Below, one piece after another: positions 1 to 6,407 of a stretch of DNA of 9,145 nt. This stretch comes from Chloroflexota bacterium (GTDB taxonomy: Bacteria; Chloroflexota; Dormibacteria; Dormibacterales; Dormibacteraceae). Position 1 is the first letter of the stretch. Each line of letters opens with the position of its first letter. The DNA lies in contig DMCH01000102.1 of the NCBI GenBank assembly GCA_003446775.1, forward strand, positions 19,807 to 28,951, in the 5' to 3' direction. The notes under the pieces are model-generated. The model worked only from the letters and a program-made list of their open reading frames with translations, ran no database searches and was not told where the DNA came from. Position numbers and translations under genes: made by a program.

Positions 1-509
1 CGGAGCGGATCGTCCGTGAAGGTCTGCATCGGGTCGGCCGGCGTCCTCAACACACGCGCTTCGAGATCGGCACGGCCGCGACGAAGGGGGTCGTGGACGT
101 TGCCGTCGAAGTCCATCAGGAGCGTGTTGACCGTGAAGTCGCGACGGCGAAGGTCCTCATCGAGCGTGGCCACGCGCACGTCGGGCTTTCGCGAATCCGC
201 AACGTATGACTCGGCGCGGGCCGACACGAACTCGACCAGGTGCCCTGGCACCGTGACCTGCGCGGTGCCGAACCGCTCGAAGACCACCGGCTCGCCCGCG
301 CCGGCGAGCTGGGCGAATCGGCGGGCGAGGTCGAAGCCTTTGCCGTCCTCGACCACGACGTCGATGTCGGGGTGCGGGCGGCTCAGGAGAACGTCGCGCA
401 CATAGCCGCCGACGATCCACGCCCGCGCGTTCAGCTCCAACGCGGCCTGCTTGAGGAGCCGGCGAACCTCCTTGTCGCTCTGCGGGCTTACTGGTTGATC
501 CGCGCCCAT
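1..509 (-). CDS. CCA-adding enzyme / poly(A) polymerase-type nucleotidyltransferase, N-terminal part (runs off left edge)
   Basis: Nucleotidyltransferase head domain of the class II family, which adds or repairs the 3'-CCA of tRNA or, in some members, adds poly(A). The ATG at 509 gives 169 complete codons before the window ends. Visible motifs: GGYVRD at residues 34-39, the metal-binding DID at 48-50, RRRDFTVN at 121-128 and FTDDPL at 164-169. These match, in order and spacing, the family's G-G-x-V-R-D, D-x-D and R-R-D-F-T-x-N signatures. The reading frame opens inside the 3' end of the upstream ROK kinase gene, overlapping it by 22 bases, with GGAG about 7 bases before the ATG, so it is probably translated from the same message. 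Family assignment is firm. CCA-adding versus poly(A) activity, and whether an HD domain follows, cannot be told because the C-terminal part is missing. Confidence 0.9.
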   Translation of the reverse strand, partial: MGADQPVSPQSDKEVRRLLKQAALELNARAWIVGGYVRDVLLSRPHPDIDVVVEDGKGFDLARRFAQLAGAGEPVVFERFGTAQVTVPGHLVEFVSARAESYVADSRKPDVRVATLDEDLRRRDFTVNTLLMDFDGNVHDPLRRGRADLEARVLRTPADPMQTFTDDPL

Positions 510-1360
510 TCCACGGCTCCGACCTGCCCGGCGCGATCGCCCAAACGGGCTCGTCGGAGGAGGGGCCGGCGGGCAGGCTTGATGAACGGAGATGAGCGCA
601 GGGTCTCGAGCATCGTCGGCGCCACGAGCTTCCACGAGCGGGTCACGCCTCCTCCCATCACGAACATCTCCGGATCGATGACGTTGGTGAGGCTGATCAA
701 CGCCAAGCCCATATACCGAGCCGACCGCTCGACCACCATCCGCGCATGCCGGTCGCCTCGCGCTGCGGCGGCGAACAACTCCGCCGCCGGATGGCCGGTT
801 TCCTTCGCGAGGTTGGCGCCCCCGCAGAAAACCTCGAGGCAGCCGTGCTGGCCGCAGTTGTCGAGGGGGCCGTTGGGGTCGACGATCATGTGCCCGACCT
901 CGCCCGCTGTGCCATGGCCGCCGCGGTGCAGGCGGCCGTCGATGATGAGGCCGCCTCCGATCCCGGTCGACCACGTGATGTAGACCATGTGGCGAGTCCC
1001 GCGGCCCGCGCCATGGTGGAACTCACCCAGGCCCGCCATGTCGGCGTCGTTCGCCAGATGCACCTTGGCGCCGGTCGCGCGGCTGAGCATCGATGACAGG
1101 GGCACGTTTCGCCACGGAAGGTTGGGCGGATTGACGAGAATGCCGCGCTTCAGGTCGATGGGTCCGGGAGCGCCGATGGCGATGCTCGTCACTTTCTGGT
1201 TGCCGCGCAGGCGGTCGATCTCCGCCGCCGCCCAATCCACCATGCCCTGGGGCGTCTTGAGCTGCGGGGTCTTGGTCTTGACGCTGGCGACAAGCTTCCC
1301 ATCGGAGCGGGCCAGCGCCACGCGAACCTGCGTCCCCCCGAGATCTATCCCTGCGAGCAT
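488..1360 (-). CDS. ROK-family sugar kinase (glucokinase-like)
   Basis: A 290-residue cytoplasmic ROK protein, probably an ATP-dependent glucokinase or related hexose/N-acetylhexosamine kinase. The ATP phosphate-binding motif DLGGT is at residues 6-10, the catalytic Asn-Asp pair at 104-105 (HLANDAD), a second glycine-rich phosphate motif TGIGGG at 132-137, and the ExGH motif (EVGH) at 154-157. The ROK cysteine signature is CGQHGCLE at 169-176. In most ROK proteins another Cys sits two residues before it (CxCGxxGC); here that position (167) is Asp, so zinc coordination may differ. There is no N-terminal helix-turn-helix, so this is a kinase and not a ROK repressor. The length is slightly short for the family (about 300-320). 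The ATG start is 19 bases after the metF-like stop and has no clear Shine-Dalgarno; see the TANNNT box at 1370-1375. Sugar specificity is not readable. Confidence 0.9.
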   Translation of the reverse strand: MLAGIDLGGTQVRVALARSDGKLVASVKTKTPQLKTPQGMVDWAAAEIDRLRGNQKVTSIAIGAPGPIDLKRGILVNPPNLPWRNVPLSSMLSRATGAKVHLANDADMAGLGEFHHGAGRGTRHMVYITWSTGIGGGLIIDGRLHRGGHGTAGEVGHMIVDPNGPLDNCGQHGCLEVFCGGANLAKETGHPAAELFAAAARGDRHARMVVERSARYMGLALISLTNVIDPEMFVMGGGVTRSWKLVAPTMLETLRSSPFIKPARRPLLRRARLGDRAGQVGAVEWARINQ

Positions 1361-1369
1361 GGCTAGTGG

Positions 1370-1375
1370 ACTGTA
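1370..1375 (-). promoter_or_regulatory. Candidate -10 box (TACAGT) for the ROK kinase gene
   Basis: Minus-strand TACAGT fits TANNNT and ends 9 bases before the ATG at 1360, where no Shine-Dalgarno is visible. It would place transcription initiation within a few bases of the start codon. I see no good -35. This is one of five similar cases in the window and is weak taken alone. Confidence 0.3.
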
Positions 1376-1379
1376 GCGG

Positions 1380-2252
1380 TTAAGAGGCGAGCAACTGCTG
1401 CCCGCGCAGCGTGCCTAGGATCTCGATCGGGGCGCGGGCGCGGTTGAAGGTATAGAAGTGGAGACCCGGGACACCGGCTTCGAGCAGCTGCACGCACTGC
1501 TTGATGCAGTGGTCCACTCCGAGCCTGCGGATGGCATCGTCGTCAGCCGCGGCATCGATCTCGGCCTGCAGGGCGTCGGGCACGGTCGCGCCCGACATCT
1601 GGGTGACGAACGCAAGCGATCGCCGGCTCGGGACCGGCATGAGGCCCGGGACGATGGGCACCGTGATGCCGGCCGCTCGAGCGCGAGCCACAAGGTCGAA
1701 GTAGAACCGGTTGTCGAAGAACATCTGGGTGATCAGGAAATCCGCGCCTGCTTCGACTTTTAAACGCAGGTAGCGGAACTCGTGCTCGAGGTCAGGGCTC
1801 TCCGGGTGCTTCTCGGCGCTGCAGGCGGCGCCGATGCCGAGCCGGTAGCCGTTGCCGCGCACGAAAGCGACCAGATCGCTCCCGTGCTTCAGCTCAGGGT
1901 CGGCGGGTTGAAAAGGCTCGCCTGGTCCGGGCGGGTCGCCGCGCAATGCCAGCACGTTGGCGACGCCTTCGCGTTCCATCCAGTTCAAGATTCGCCGCGT
2001 TTCGTCACGAGAGTTGGCGCAGGTGAGATGTGCCATGGCCTCGATGTGGTAGTGCCGCTTGATCCGCGTCACGAGCTCCAGGGTTTTCTCGCCGGTGCGC
2101 AAGCGATACGTCACCGACACCCAGTCGGGGGCGTGGCCGGCCAGCGTTGCGACTGTCTTTTCGAGTACCTCGACCTCGGTTTCATCTCGCGGCGCCATGA
2201 ACTCAAATGACACGGTCGGCCGCCCTCGGGTCAGCAGATCGACTATCCGCAC
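1380..2252 (-). CDS. metF: 5,10-methylenetetrahydrofolate reductase
   Basis: A 290-residue FAD-dependent TIM-barrel enzyme that reduces 5,10-methylene-THF to 5-methyl-THF (or runs in reverse in one-carbon oxidation), supplying methyl groups for methionine synthesis. Visible family marks: FEFMAPRD at 16-23 with catalytic Glu17, AHLTC at 74-78, the FAD-contacting LALRGDPP at 101-108, the substrate-contacting Gln in ITQMFFD (Gln176), PGLMPV at 202-207 and FYTFNR at 266-271. Length matches bacterial MetF (about 290-300), without the eukaryotic regulatory domain. One small oddity: the usual VTYG/VTWG turn reads VTYR at 47-50, and the following GxxSGERxRT stretch is shortened. The GTG start at 2252 lies 9 bases after the selB stop, with a Shine-Dalgarno overlapping that stop, so it looks like the third cistron of a selA-selB-metF message. 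The neighbouring Sec genes suggest a link to folate-dependent one-carbon metabolism, but that is inference. Confidence 0.95.
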   Translation of the reverse strand: MRIVDLLTRGRPTVSFEFMAPRDETEVEVLEKTVATLAGHAPDWVSVTYRLRTGEKTLELVTRIKRHYHIEAMAHLTCANSRDETRRILNWMEREGVANVLALRGDPPGPGEPFQPADPELKHGSDLVAFVRGNGYRLGIGAACSAEKHPESPDLEHEFRYLRLKVEAGADFLITQMFFDNRFYFDLVARARAAGITVPIVPGLMPVPSRRSLAFVTQMSGATVPDALQAEIDAAADDDAIRRLGVDHCIKQCVQLLEAGVPGLHFYTFNRARAPIEILGTLRGQQLLAS

Positions 2253-2260
2253 GGCCGAAT

Positions 2261-2267
2261 CCTACCT
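2261..2267 (-). promoter_or_regulatory. Shine-Dalgarno of metF overlapping the selB stop
   Basis: Minus-strand AGGTAGG ends 8 bases before the GTG at 2252 and contains the selB TAG stop (2264-2262). This supports the GTG start and suggests that ribosomes finishing selB help start metF. Confidence 0.6.
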
Positions 2268-4106
2268 AAGGACGCGCGAGTCGCCGACGCGACGTGTGAG
2301 CTTGACGGCGTCGAGGTGTTCGAGCAGCGCCAGCATCGGACGCCGGCTGGCACCGAGGCGGTCACGCAGCTGAGCCACGCTCACGGACCCAGTGGTCGCG
2401 ATCAGCTCCTTCACCGCCAGTACGGCCCGCTCATACGCGTCCCGCGTGAACGCAATGTCGTCGCTCAGCCGCTCCAGGTCTCCGCGTTGCGCCAGGGCGC
2501 GAACGATCTCAGGCGTAACGCCGGCGGTCCGCATCGCCTCCGCGAGAGACGGCGGAGCAAAAGGCTCGGCTCCCAGAAGCTCGAGCAAAAGGGCGGCTGG
2601 GCCGCCGGAGGCTTGGTCGGCGACCTGGTGTGAAATCGCGGCCACCTCGCCGTCTCTCTCCTCGAGGCGCTGCTCCTGGGTGAGCGCCTTCACGACCGAG
2701 GGAAACAGGCCGGGCTGGATCCCGAGCCGGTTCCTCAGCTCCTCACGCGGCATGCCGCGGCGGAGCGGATGCTCCTCGTGATAGGCGGCCAGCTCCCGCA
2801 CAGCGCGGTCGGCCACGGCCGACCATGCTTCCTGCGCGAACAGCCACTCGCCCAGGCGGCGCGCCTGGAGGCGCGACACGTCAGCGTCTGTAGCCAGTGT
2901 GGCCTTGAGCAGGGCGCTCAGCGCCACGCCGCGCGGGTATTTGCGCAGCTCCTCCTGCAGGACGTCGCCGGCCGCCCTGCGTTCCAGCGACTCGCGCACG
3001 GCGGCGTCGTGGCGTGGATGCTTTCGCGGCGCTACGTCTTTGATCTGGCCGCCGGCGACCGTCCTCGAGGGACTCGGGATGCGGAGGATGATGCGGTCGT
3101 CGTTGGCGGCCGCAATCGGGCGTTCCAGGTAGAGCTGGATCCACGCCTGCCCGCCCGGTTCAATCGTGTCCCCCTCGAGGAGGATCGCTCGGCACCCGAC
3201 CTCCACCGTGCCCGTATGGAGGAGGAGCTCGGCGCCGTGCCGAAGCCCTCGAGGCGCGGATGCGAGCACGCGCACGCGGGCGTCCACCCGCCGTGTCGCC
3301 TGCAGCGCGCCGGGCTGGGCGAGCACGTCACCGCGCTCGACCTCGCTCTTGTCCACCCCGATGAGGTTCGCCGCGACGCGATTTCCAGGCTCCGCCGTGT
3401 CGACCTTCTGGTTGTGCTGCTGCAGGCCACGGACGCGGGCGGTGGCGCCGCCGGGCAAAACCTGAAGCTCGTCGCCGACTGCGATCGTGCCATCGACCAG
3501 GGTGCCGGTGACGACCGTGCCAAAGCCGCTCATGGTGAAGACCCGATCGATCGGGACCCGCGGGCGCCCGAGGTCGGCCCTGGACTCGACCCGGTCGAAC
3601 GCGGCGTCGAGGCTCGAGACCAGCTCGGCGAGTCCCTGGCCTGTGACCGCCGAAACACCACAGATCGCCGACCCTTCCAGCGACGTGTGAGCGAGCGCCT
3701 CTCGCACTTCGCCCACGACCAGCTCGTACCACACCTCGTCGACGAGGTCGATCTTGGTGAGCGCAACCACGCCGCGACGGACGTCAAGCAAGTCGATGAT
3801 CTCGAGGTGCTCCCTGGTCTGGGGCATGACGCCTTCGTCCGCGGCCACGACCAGCAGCACGACATCGATCCCGTGCGCGCCCGCGAGCATGTTGCGAATG
3901 AAGCGCGCGTGCCCCGGGACGTCCACGATGCCGATCTGGCGCCCACTCGGGAAGCGCATGTGGGCAAAACCGAGATCGATGGTCATGCCGCGGCGCTTTT
4001 CCTCGGCCAGCCGGTCCGGGTCGATCCCCGACAGCGCGGTCACGAGGGTTGACTTGCCGTGGTCGATGTGCCCCGCGGTGCCGAGGATCACTTCAGATAG
4101 CCCCAC
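2262..4106 (-). CDS. selB: Selenocysteine-specific translation elongation factor SelB
   Basis: A 614-residue GTPase that carries Sec-tRNA(Sec) to ribosomes stalled at a UGA followed by a SECIS hairpin. GTPase motifs: G1 AGHIDHGKST at 11-20, G2 GMTIDLGF at 40-47, G3 DVPGH at 62-66, G4 TKID at 117-120 and G5-like SAVTG at 152-156. EF-Tu-like beta-barrel domains follow to about residue 370 (for example FGTVVTGTLVDG). The C-terminal third is a run of small helical segments consistent with the SelB winged-helix repeats; the last one (about 565-614) is the position that binds SECIS RNA in known SelB. Length is normal (about 610-640). The GTG at 4106 is 4 bases after the selA stop. An alternative GTG at codon 6 (4091) would give the family-typical start M-I-L-G-T-A-G-H-I-D and has GTGGGG upstream, so the true start is uncertain. 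A strong hairpin covers both initiation signals (see 4101-4138). Confidence 0.95.
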   Translation of the reverse strand: MGLSEVILGTAGHIDHGKSTLVTALSGIDPDRLAEEKRRGMTIDLGFAHMRFPSGRQIGIVDVPGHARFIRNMLAGAHGIDVVLLVVAADEGVMPQTREHLEIIDLLDVRRGVVALTKIDLVDEVWYELVVGEVREALAHTSLEGSAICGVSAVTGQGLAELVSSLDAAFDRVESRADLGRPRVPIDRVFTMSGFGTVVTGTLVDGTIAVGDELQVLPGGATARVRGLQQHNQKVDTAEPGNRVAANLIGVDKSEVERGDVLAQPGALQATRRVDARVRVLASAPRGLRHGAELLLHTGTVEVGCRAILLEGDTIEPGGQAWIQLYLERPIAAANDDRIILRIPSPSRTVAGGQIKDVAPRKHPRHDAAVRESLERRAAGDVLQEELRKYPRGVALSALLKATLATDADVSRLQARRLGEWLFAQEAWSAVADRAVRELAAYHEEHPLRRGMPREELRNRLGIQPGLFPSVVKALTQEQRLEERDGEVAAISHQVADQASGGPAALLLELLGAEPFAPPSLAEAMRTAGVTPEIVRALAQRGDLERLSDDIAFTRDAYERAVLAVKELIATTGSVSVAQLRDRLGASRRPMLALLEHLDAVKLTRRVGDSRVLR

Positions 4107-4138
4107 GAACTCAGAGGCTTCGCCTTGAGTTCGCGGGG
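4101..4138 (-). promoter_or_regulatory. 17-bp hairpin across the selA stop / selB start
   Basis: Read on the minus strand, the 5' arm CCCCGCGAACTCAAGGC pairs with the 3' arm GCCTCTGAGTTCGTGGGG around a GAA loop. There are 17 base pairs (one G-U) and a single bulged C. The tip is GCGAAGC, a known unusually stable mini-hairpin. The 3' arm contains the selA TGA stop, the whole selB GTG start, and the GGGG that could serve the alternative start at 4091. The simplest reading is a translational lid on selB that ribosomes translating selA open. No U-tract follows, so it is not an intrinsic terminator. Confidence 0.6.
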
Positions 4139-5502
4139 GCCCCTAGGGTCTTGACCGCCGCCTCCACGGCATCGATGAGCTGCTCGTCCTCGCCACGCAA
4201 GACGGTGCGCGGGTCGAGGCAGCACGCGTCCTTCTCGATGCGTGCGATGACGGGCGGGTCGCCGCGCCGCAATGCGGTCGCGAGCCGCGACGCGGGACCC
4301 GCCAGCGCGATGAGCATGGTGGGGAGCGCATGGCCGGGCAGGGAGCCGCCGCCGGCGGCGGACTCTCCGGGGACGAGCGAGGAATTGACGCCGCGCTCTT
4401 CGAGCTTCACCGACCAGAGCCCGGCGCGCCTTCTGATCTCTTCGACCGGCATGCGCAGCATGCGCTCGACGGGAATGTCGTCGAGACGCCCGGCCAGGCG
4501 CTGGCGCAATGTCGCCTCCAGCGCGGCGAGGGTGAGCTTGTCGATTCGCACCGCGCGGGCCAGCGGATGTCGCGACAGCTTGCGCACCGCTTCTACTCCT
4601 GGTGCGCGGCGCGCGAGGATGAGGCCGGCCTGGGGCCCTCCCAGGAGCTTGTCGCCCGAGAACGTGACCACATCCGAGAGTCTCAGCGACTCGGCCACGG
4701 TGGGCTCGTCGGCGATCGGCTCTGCCGCGCCGCTGCCGAGGTCGTCGATCAGCAGTACGTCGTGGCGGCGCGCGACGGCTTCCATGTCAGAGAGCGAAAC
4801 CGACTCTGTGAAGCCCGACACGCGGTAGTTGGAGGTGTGCACGCGCAGGAGCGCGGCGGTTTTAGGCGTGACGGCGTCTTCGTAATCGGCTGCGCGCGTG
4901 CGGTTGGTGGTGCCGACCTCGACCATGCGCGCGCCCGACAGGCGCATGACGTCGGGCATGCGGAACGAACCACCGATCTCGACCAGCTGCCCTCGTGAGA
5001 CGACCACCTCGCGGCCTTTGCACAGGGCGGTCAGCGCGAGCAGCACTGCAGCCGCGTTGTTGTTCACGACCAGCGCCGCCTCGCAATCGAAGAGCCTCTT
5101 GAGCAATCCCGCGAGCAGGTCCGCACGTTCCCCGCGGCGGCCGGTCTCCAGGTCGAGCTCGAGGTTGCTGTAGCCGCCCGCCACCGCGAGCGCCTCGGTC
5201 GCCGATCGCGACAGCGGCGCGCGGCCGAGGTTGGTGTGGAGGATCACCCCGCTGGCGTTGATAACGCGGCGGAGACGCGGGGTGGCAGAGGCACGCAGCC
5301 TCGCGGAGACGCGCCGGCTGCGTTCATCGTCGTCGACAACCTCATCCTTCCGCTCGGCCGCGACCTGGTCGCGGATCGCCTCGACGACCTGGGCGCGGCC
5401 GAACTCCTGGACCAGTGCCGCGTAGGGCGGCTGGTTGACCAACCGGCCTACAGCAGGCAGGGATACAGGACGTTGAATCTGGGGACCCCGTAACCGATGC
5501 AT
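4111..5502 (-). CDS. selA: L-seryl-tRNA(Sec) selenium transferase
   Basis: PLP-dependent enzyme that converts Ser-tRNA(Sec) to Sec-tRNA(Sec) using selenophosphate; known members form large rings in the cytoplasm. Motifs, numbered from the chosen start: VINASGVILHTNLGRAPLS at 80-98, VVNNNAAAVLL at 145-155, VVSRGQLVEIGGSFRMPDVM at 167-186, VGTTNRTR at 196-203, HTSNY at 222-226 and FSGDKLLGGPQAG at 281-293 with the PLP lysine Lys285. The ATG at 5502 gives 463 residues, equal to E. coli SelA, and an N terminus ending in SLPAVGRLV that matches the family's LPAVDRLL helix. The open frame continues to 5613, but that extension only reads the M50 gene out of frame. Even so, the start overlaps the M50 gene by 55 bases. 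It has no clear Shine-Dalgarno but has a TAATCT box 10 bases upstream. selB follows after 4 bases. Confidence 0.95.
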   Translation of the reverse strand: MHRLRGPQIQRPVSLPAVGRLVNQPPYAALVQEFGRAQVVEAIRDQVAAERKDEVVDDDERSRRVSARLRASATPRLRRVINASGVILHTNLGRAPLSRSATEALAVAGGYSNLELDLETGRRGERADLLAGLLKRLFDCEAALVVNNNAAAVLLALTALCKGREVVVSRGQLVEIGGSFRMPDVMRLSGARMVEVGTTNRTRAADYEDAVTPKTAALLRVHTSNYRVSGFTESVSLSDMEAVARRHDVLLIDDLGSGAAEPIADEPTVAESLRLSDVVTFSGDKLLGGPQAGLILARRAPGVEAVRKLSRHPLARAVRIDKLTLAALEATLRQRLAGRLDDIPVERMLRMPVEEIRRRAGLWSVKLEERGVNSSLVPGESAAGGGSLPGHALPTMLIALAGPASRLATALRRGDPPVIARIEKDACCLDPRTVLRGEDEQLIDAVEAAVKTLGAPANSRRSL

Positions 5503-6152
5503 TGGCCTACAGAGATTAGGCTCGCGGGCTTGAAGAATGGCTCCATCACGTAGCTGAGGACGGGGACGCCGACGAAATAGCCGATGAAGATCACGATGGC
5601 CGCGCCGGCCCAAACCTCGCGCCGGCGGACGGATACGTTGAAGAAGAAGCGTGGGTTGCGCGAGCGAAAAATGGTCTCGATCACATCCCAGCCGTCAAGG
5701 CCTGGGATCGGCAGCAGATTGAAGGCGAAAACCGAGAGGTTGAGGAAGACGATCGCGTAAACAAGGGTTGCGAGCAGGCCGATGGGAGTGAGCGCCGGGT
5801 GAATGCCGATGGCATTGAACGCTCGCAGGATCAGACCGAACGCGATCGCGGCGATGAGGTTCGCGGCGGGGCCTCCAAGAAAGAAAACCAGGCGCTGCCG
5901 CACCGTGCTGATGCGATTTGGCTGCACCGGCACCCTCCGTCCCCACCCGGTCAGCAACATGAAAACGGCGATGACTCCGATGGGATCCAGGAAGCGGCGC
6001 GGGTTCAGAGTAAAGTAGCCGAAGTAGCGCACTGATCGATCGCCCTGAAAATATGCAGCCGCGGCGTGCCCCATCTCATGGACCGGGATGGCGATCAGCA
6101 GCGCAGGCACGAGCATCAGAGCCGCGACCAAGAAGTTTGCGAATTGGGTCAC
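5448..6152 (-). CDS. M50-family (site-2 protease-like) membrane metallopeptidase
   Basis: A 234-residue integral membrane zinc peptidase of the M50 / site-2 protease family, the short type without a PDZ domain. The zinc-binding HEMGH (HExxH) is at 25-29 within the first membrane segment (about 8-31). GGPAAN is at 93-98. The third ligand motif NLLPIPGLDG is at 145-154 with Asp153; the family usually reads NLLPIPPLDG. Further hydrophobic segments lie near 57-70, 95-112, 124-144 and 182-203. Known members cut substrates inside the membrane, often anti-sigma factors or signal-peptide remnants; no substrate can be read here. The GTG start abuts the TAA stop of the 84-residue gene (TAAGTG) with no Shine-Dalgarno, so it is probably translated by coupling. 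The last 18 codons overlap the selA start. Confidence 0.9.
   Translation of the reverse strand: MTQFANFLVAALMLVPALLIAIPVHEMGHAAAAYFQGDRSVRYFGYFTLNPRRFLDPIGVIAVFMLLTGWGRRVPVQPNRISTVRQRLVFFLGGPAANLIAAIAFGLILRAFNAIGIHPALTPIGLLATLVYAIVFLNLSVFAFNLLPIPGLDGWDVIETIFRSRNPRFFFNVSVRRREVWAGAAIVIFIGYFVGVPVLSYVMEPFFKPASLISVGQCIGYGVPRFNVLYPCLL
5513..5518 (-). promoter_or_regulatory. Candidate -10 box (TAATCT) for selA
   Basis: Minus-strand TAATCT lies 10 bases before the selA ATG at 5502, inside the 3' end of the M50 gene. With no Shine-Dalgarno in front of that ATG, a start a few bases upstream of the ATG would give a nearly leaderless selA-selB-metF message. I see no convincing -35. Confidence 0.3.
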
Positions 6153-6407
6153 TTAGTCGATCGGGATTTTGGCGGTGCGGCGGCGTTGCGTGCTCCGGCG
6201 TGCGCCTGCCGCCGCGCGGCGCGTGCGACCCGTCGGGGCCGTCGTTACGCGGTGCTCGTAGATGAGCATGAGCGCGGTGATCAGCTCCCGCTGCGCGCTG
6301 AGCAGGTGCACCTGAGCCGCGGGCGGGATCATGTCCGTCAGGAGGTGGCTGACCCGAGAGCCGAGCTCGTTGACCAGCTCGATCAGCTTCTCGCCATCGC
6401 GGCTCAC
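6153..6407 (-). CDS. Small helical protein with basic tail, function unknown
   Basis: I do not recognise this 84-residue protein. Residues 1-52 read as amphipathic helix (KLIELVNELGSRVSHLL, then SAQRELITALMLIYEHR). Residues 60-80 are an Arg/Ala/Thr-rich basic tail, likely disordered and able to bind nucleic acid or acidic lipid. There is no signal peptide or membrane segment. Its reality is supported by the GTGA overlap with the ArsA-like stop (6407-6404), a strong GGGGGGAGG Shine-Dalgarno five bases upstream, and a stop directly followed by the M50 GTG. It therefore sits as the middle cistron between the ATPase and the protease. It may be an accessory subunit of the ATPase, judged from position only. 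Confidence 0.65.
   Translation of the reverse strand: MSRDGEKLIELVNELGSRVSHLLTDMIPPAAQVHLLSAQRELITALMLIYEHRVTTAPTGRTRRAAAGARRSTQRRRTAKIPID

Noticed and set aside
1380..1410. Hairpin at the metF end (AGCA/TGCT with flanking GGC/GCC) as a terminator
   Set aside because: The stem is short with a bulge and a 2-base loop, and no T-run follows on the minus strand.
2769..4052. Long open frame on the plus strand (427 codons) opposite selB
   Set aside because: It is antisense to a clear selB and shows no domain or membrane pattern. Long antisense frames are expected in GC-rich coding DNA.
4101..4138. SECIS element directing selenocysteine at the selA TGA
   Set aside because: The TGA lies within the hairpin's own 3' arm and not upstream of it, and SelA already has full length at that stop.
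5503..5613. Longer SelA with 37 extra N-terminal residues
   Set aside because: The extra part is an Arg/Pro-rich shadow of the M50 gene. The ATG at 5502 gives the usual 463-residue length and N-terminal helix.
5430..5620. A tRNA(Sec) gene next to selA
   Set aside because: I looked for an acceptor stem, TCA anticodon and T-arm on both strands around selA and in the short gaps and found none.
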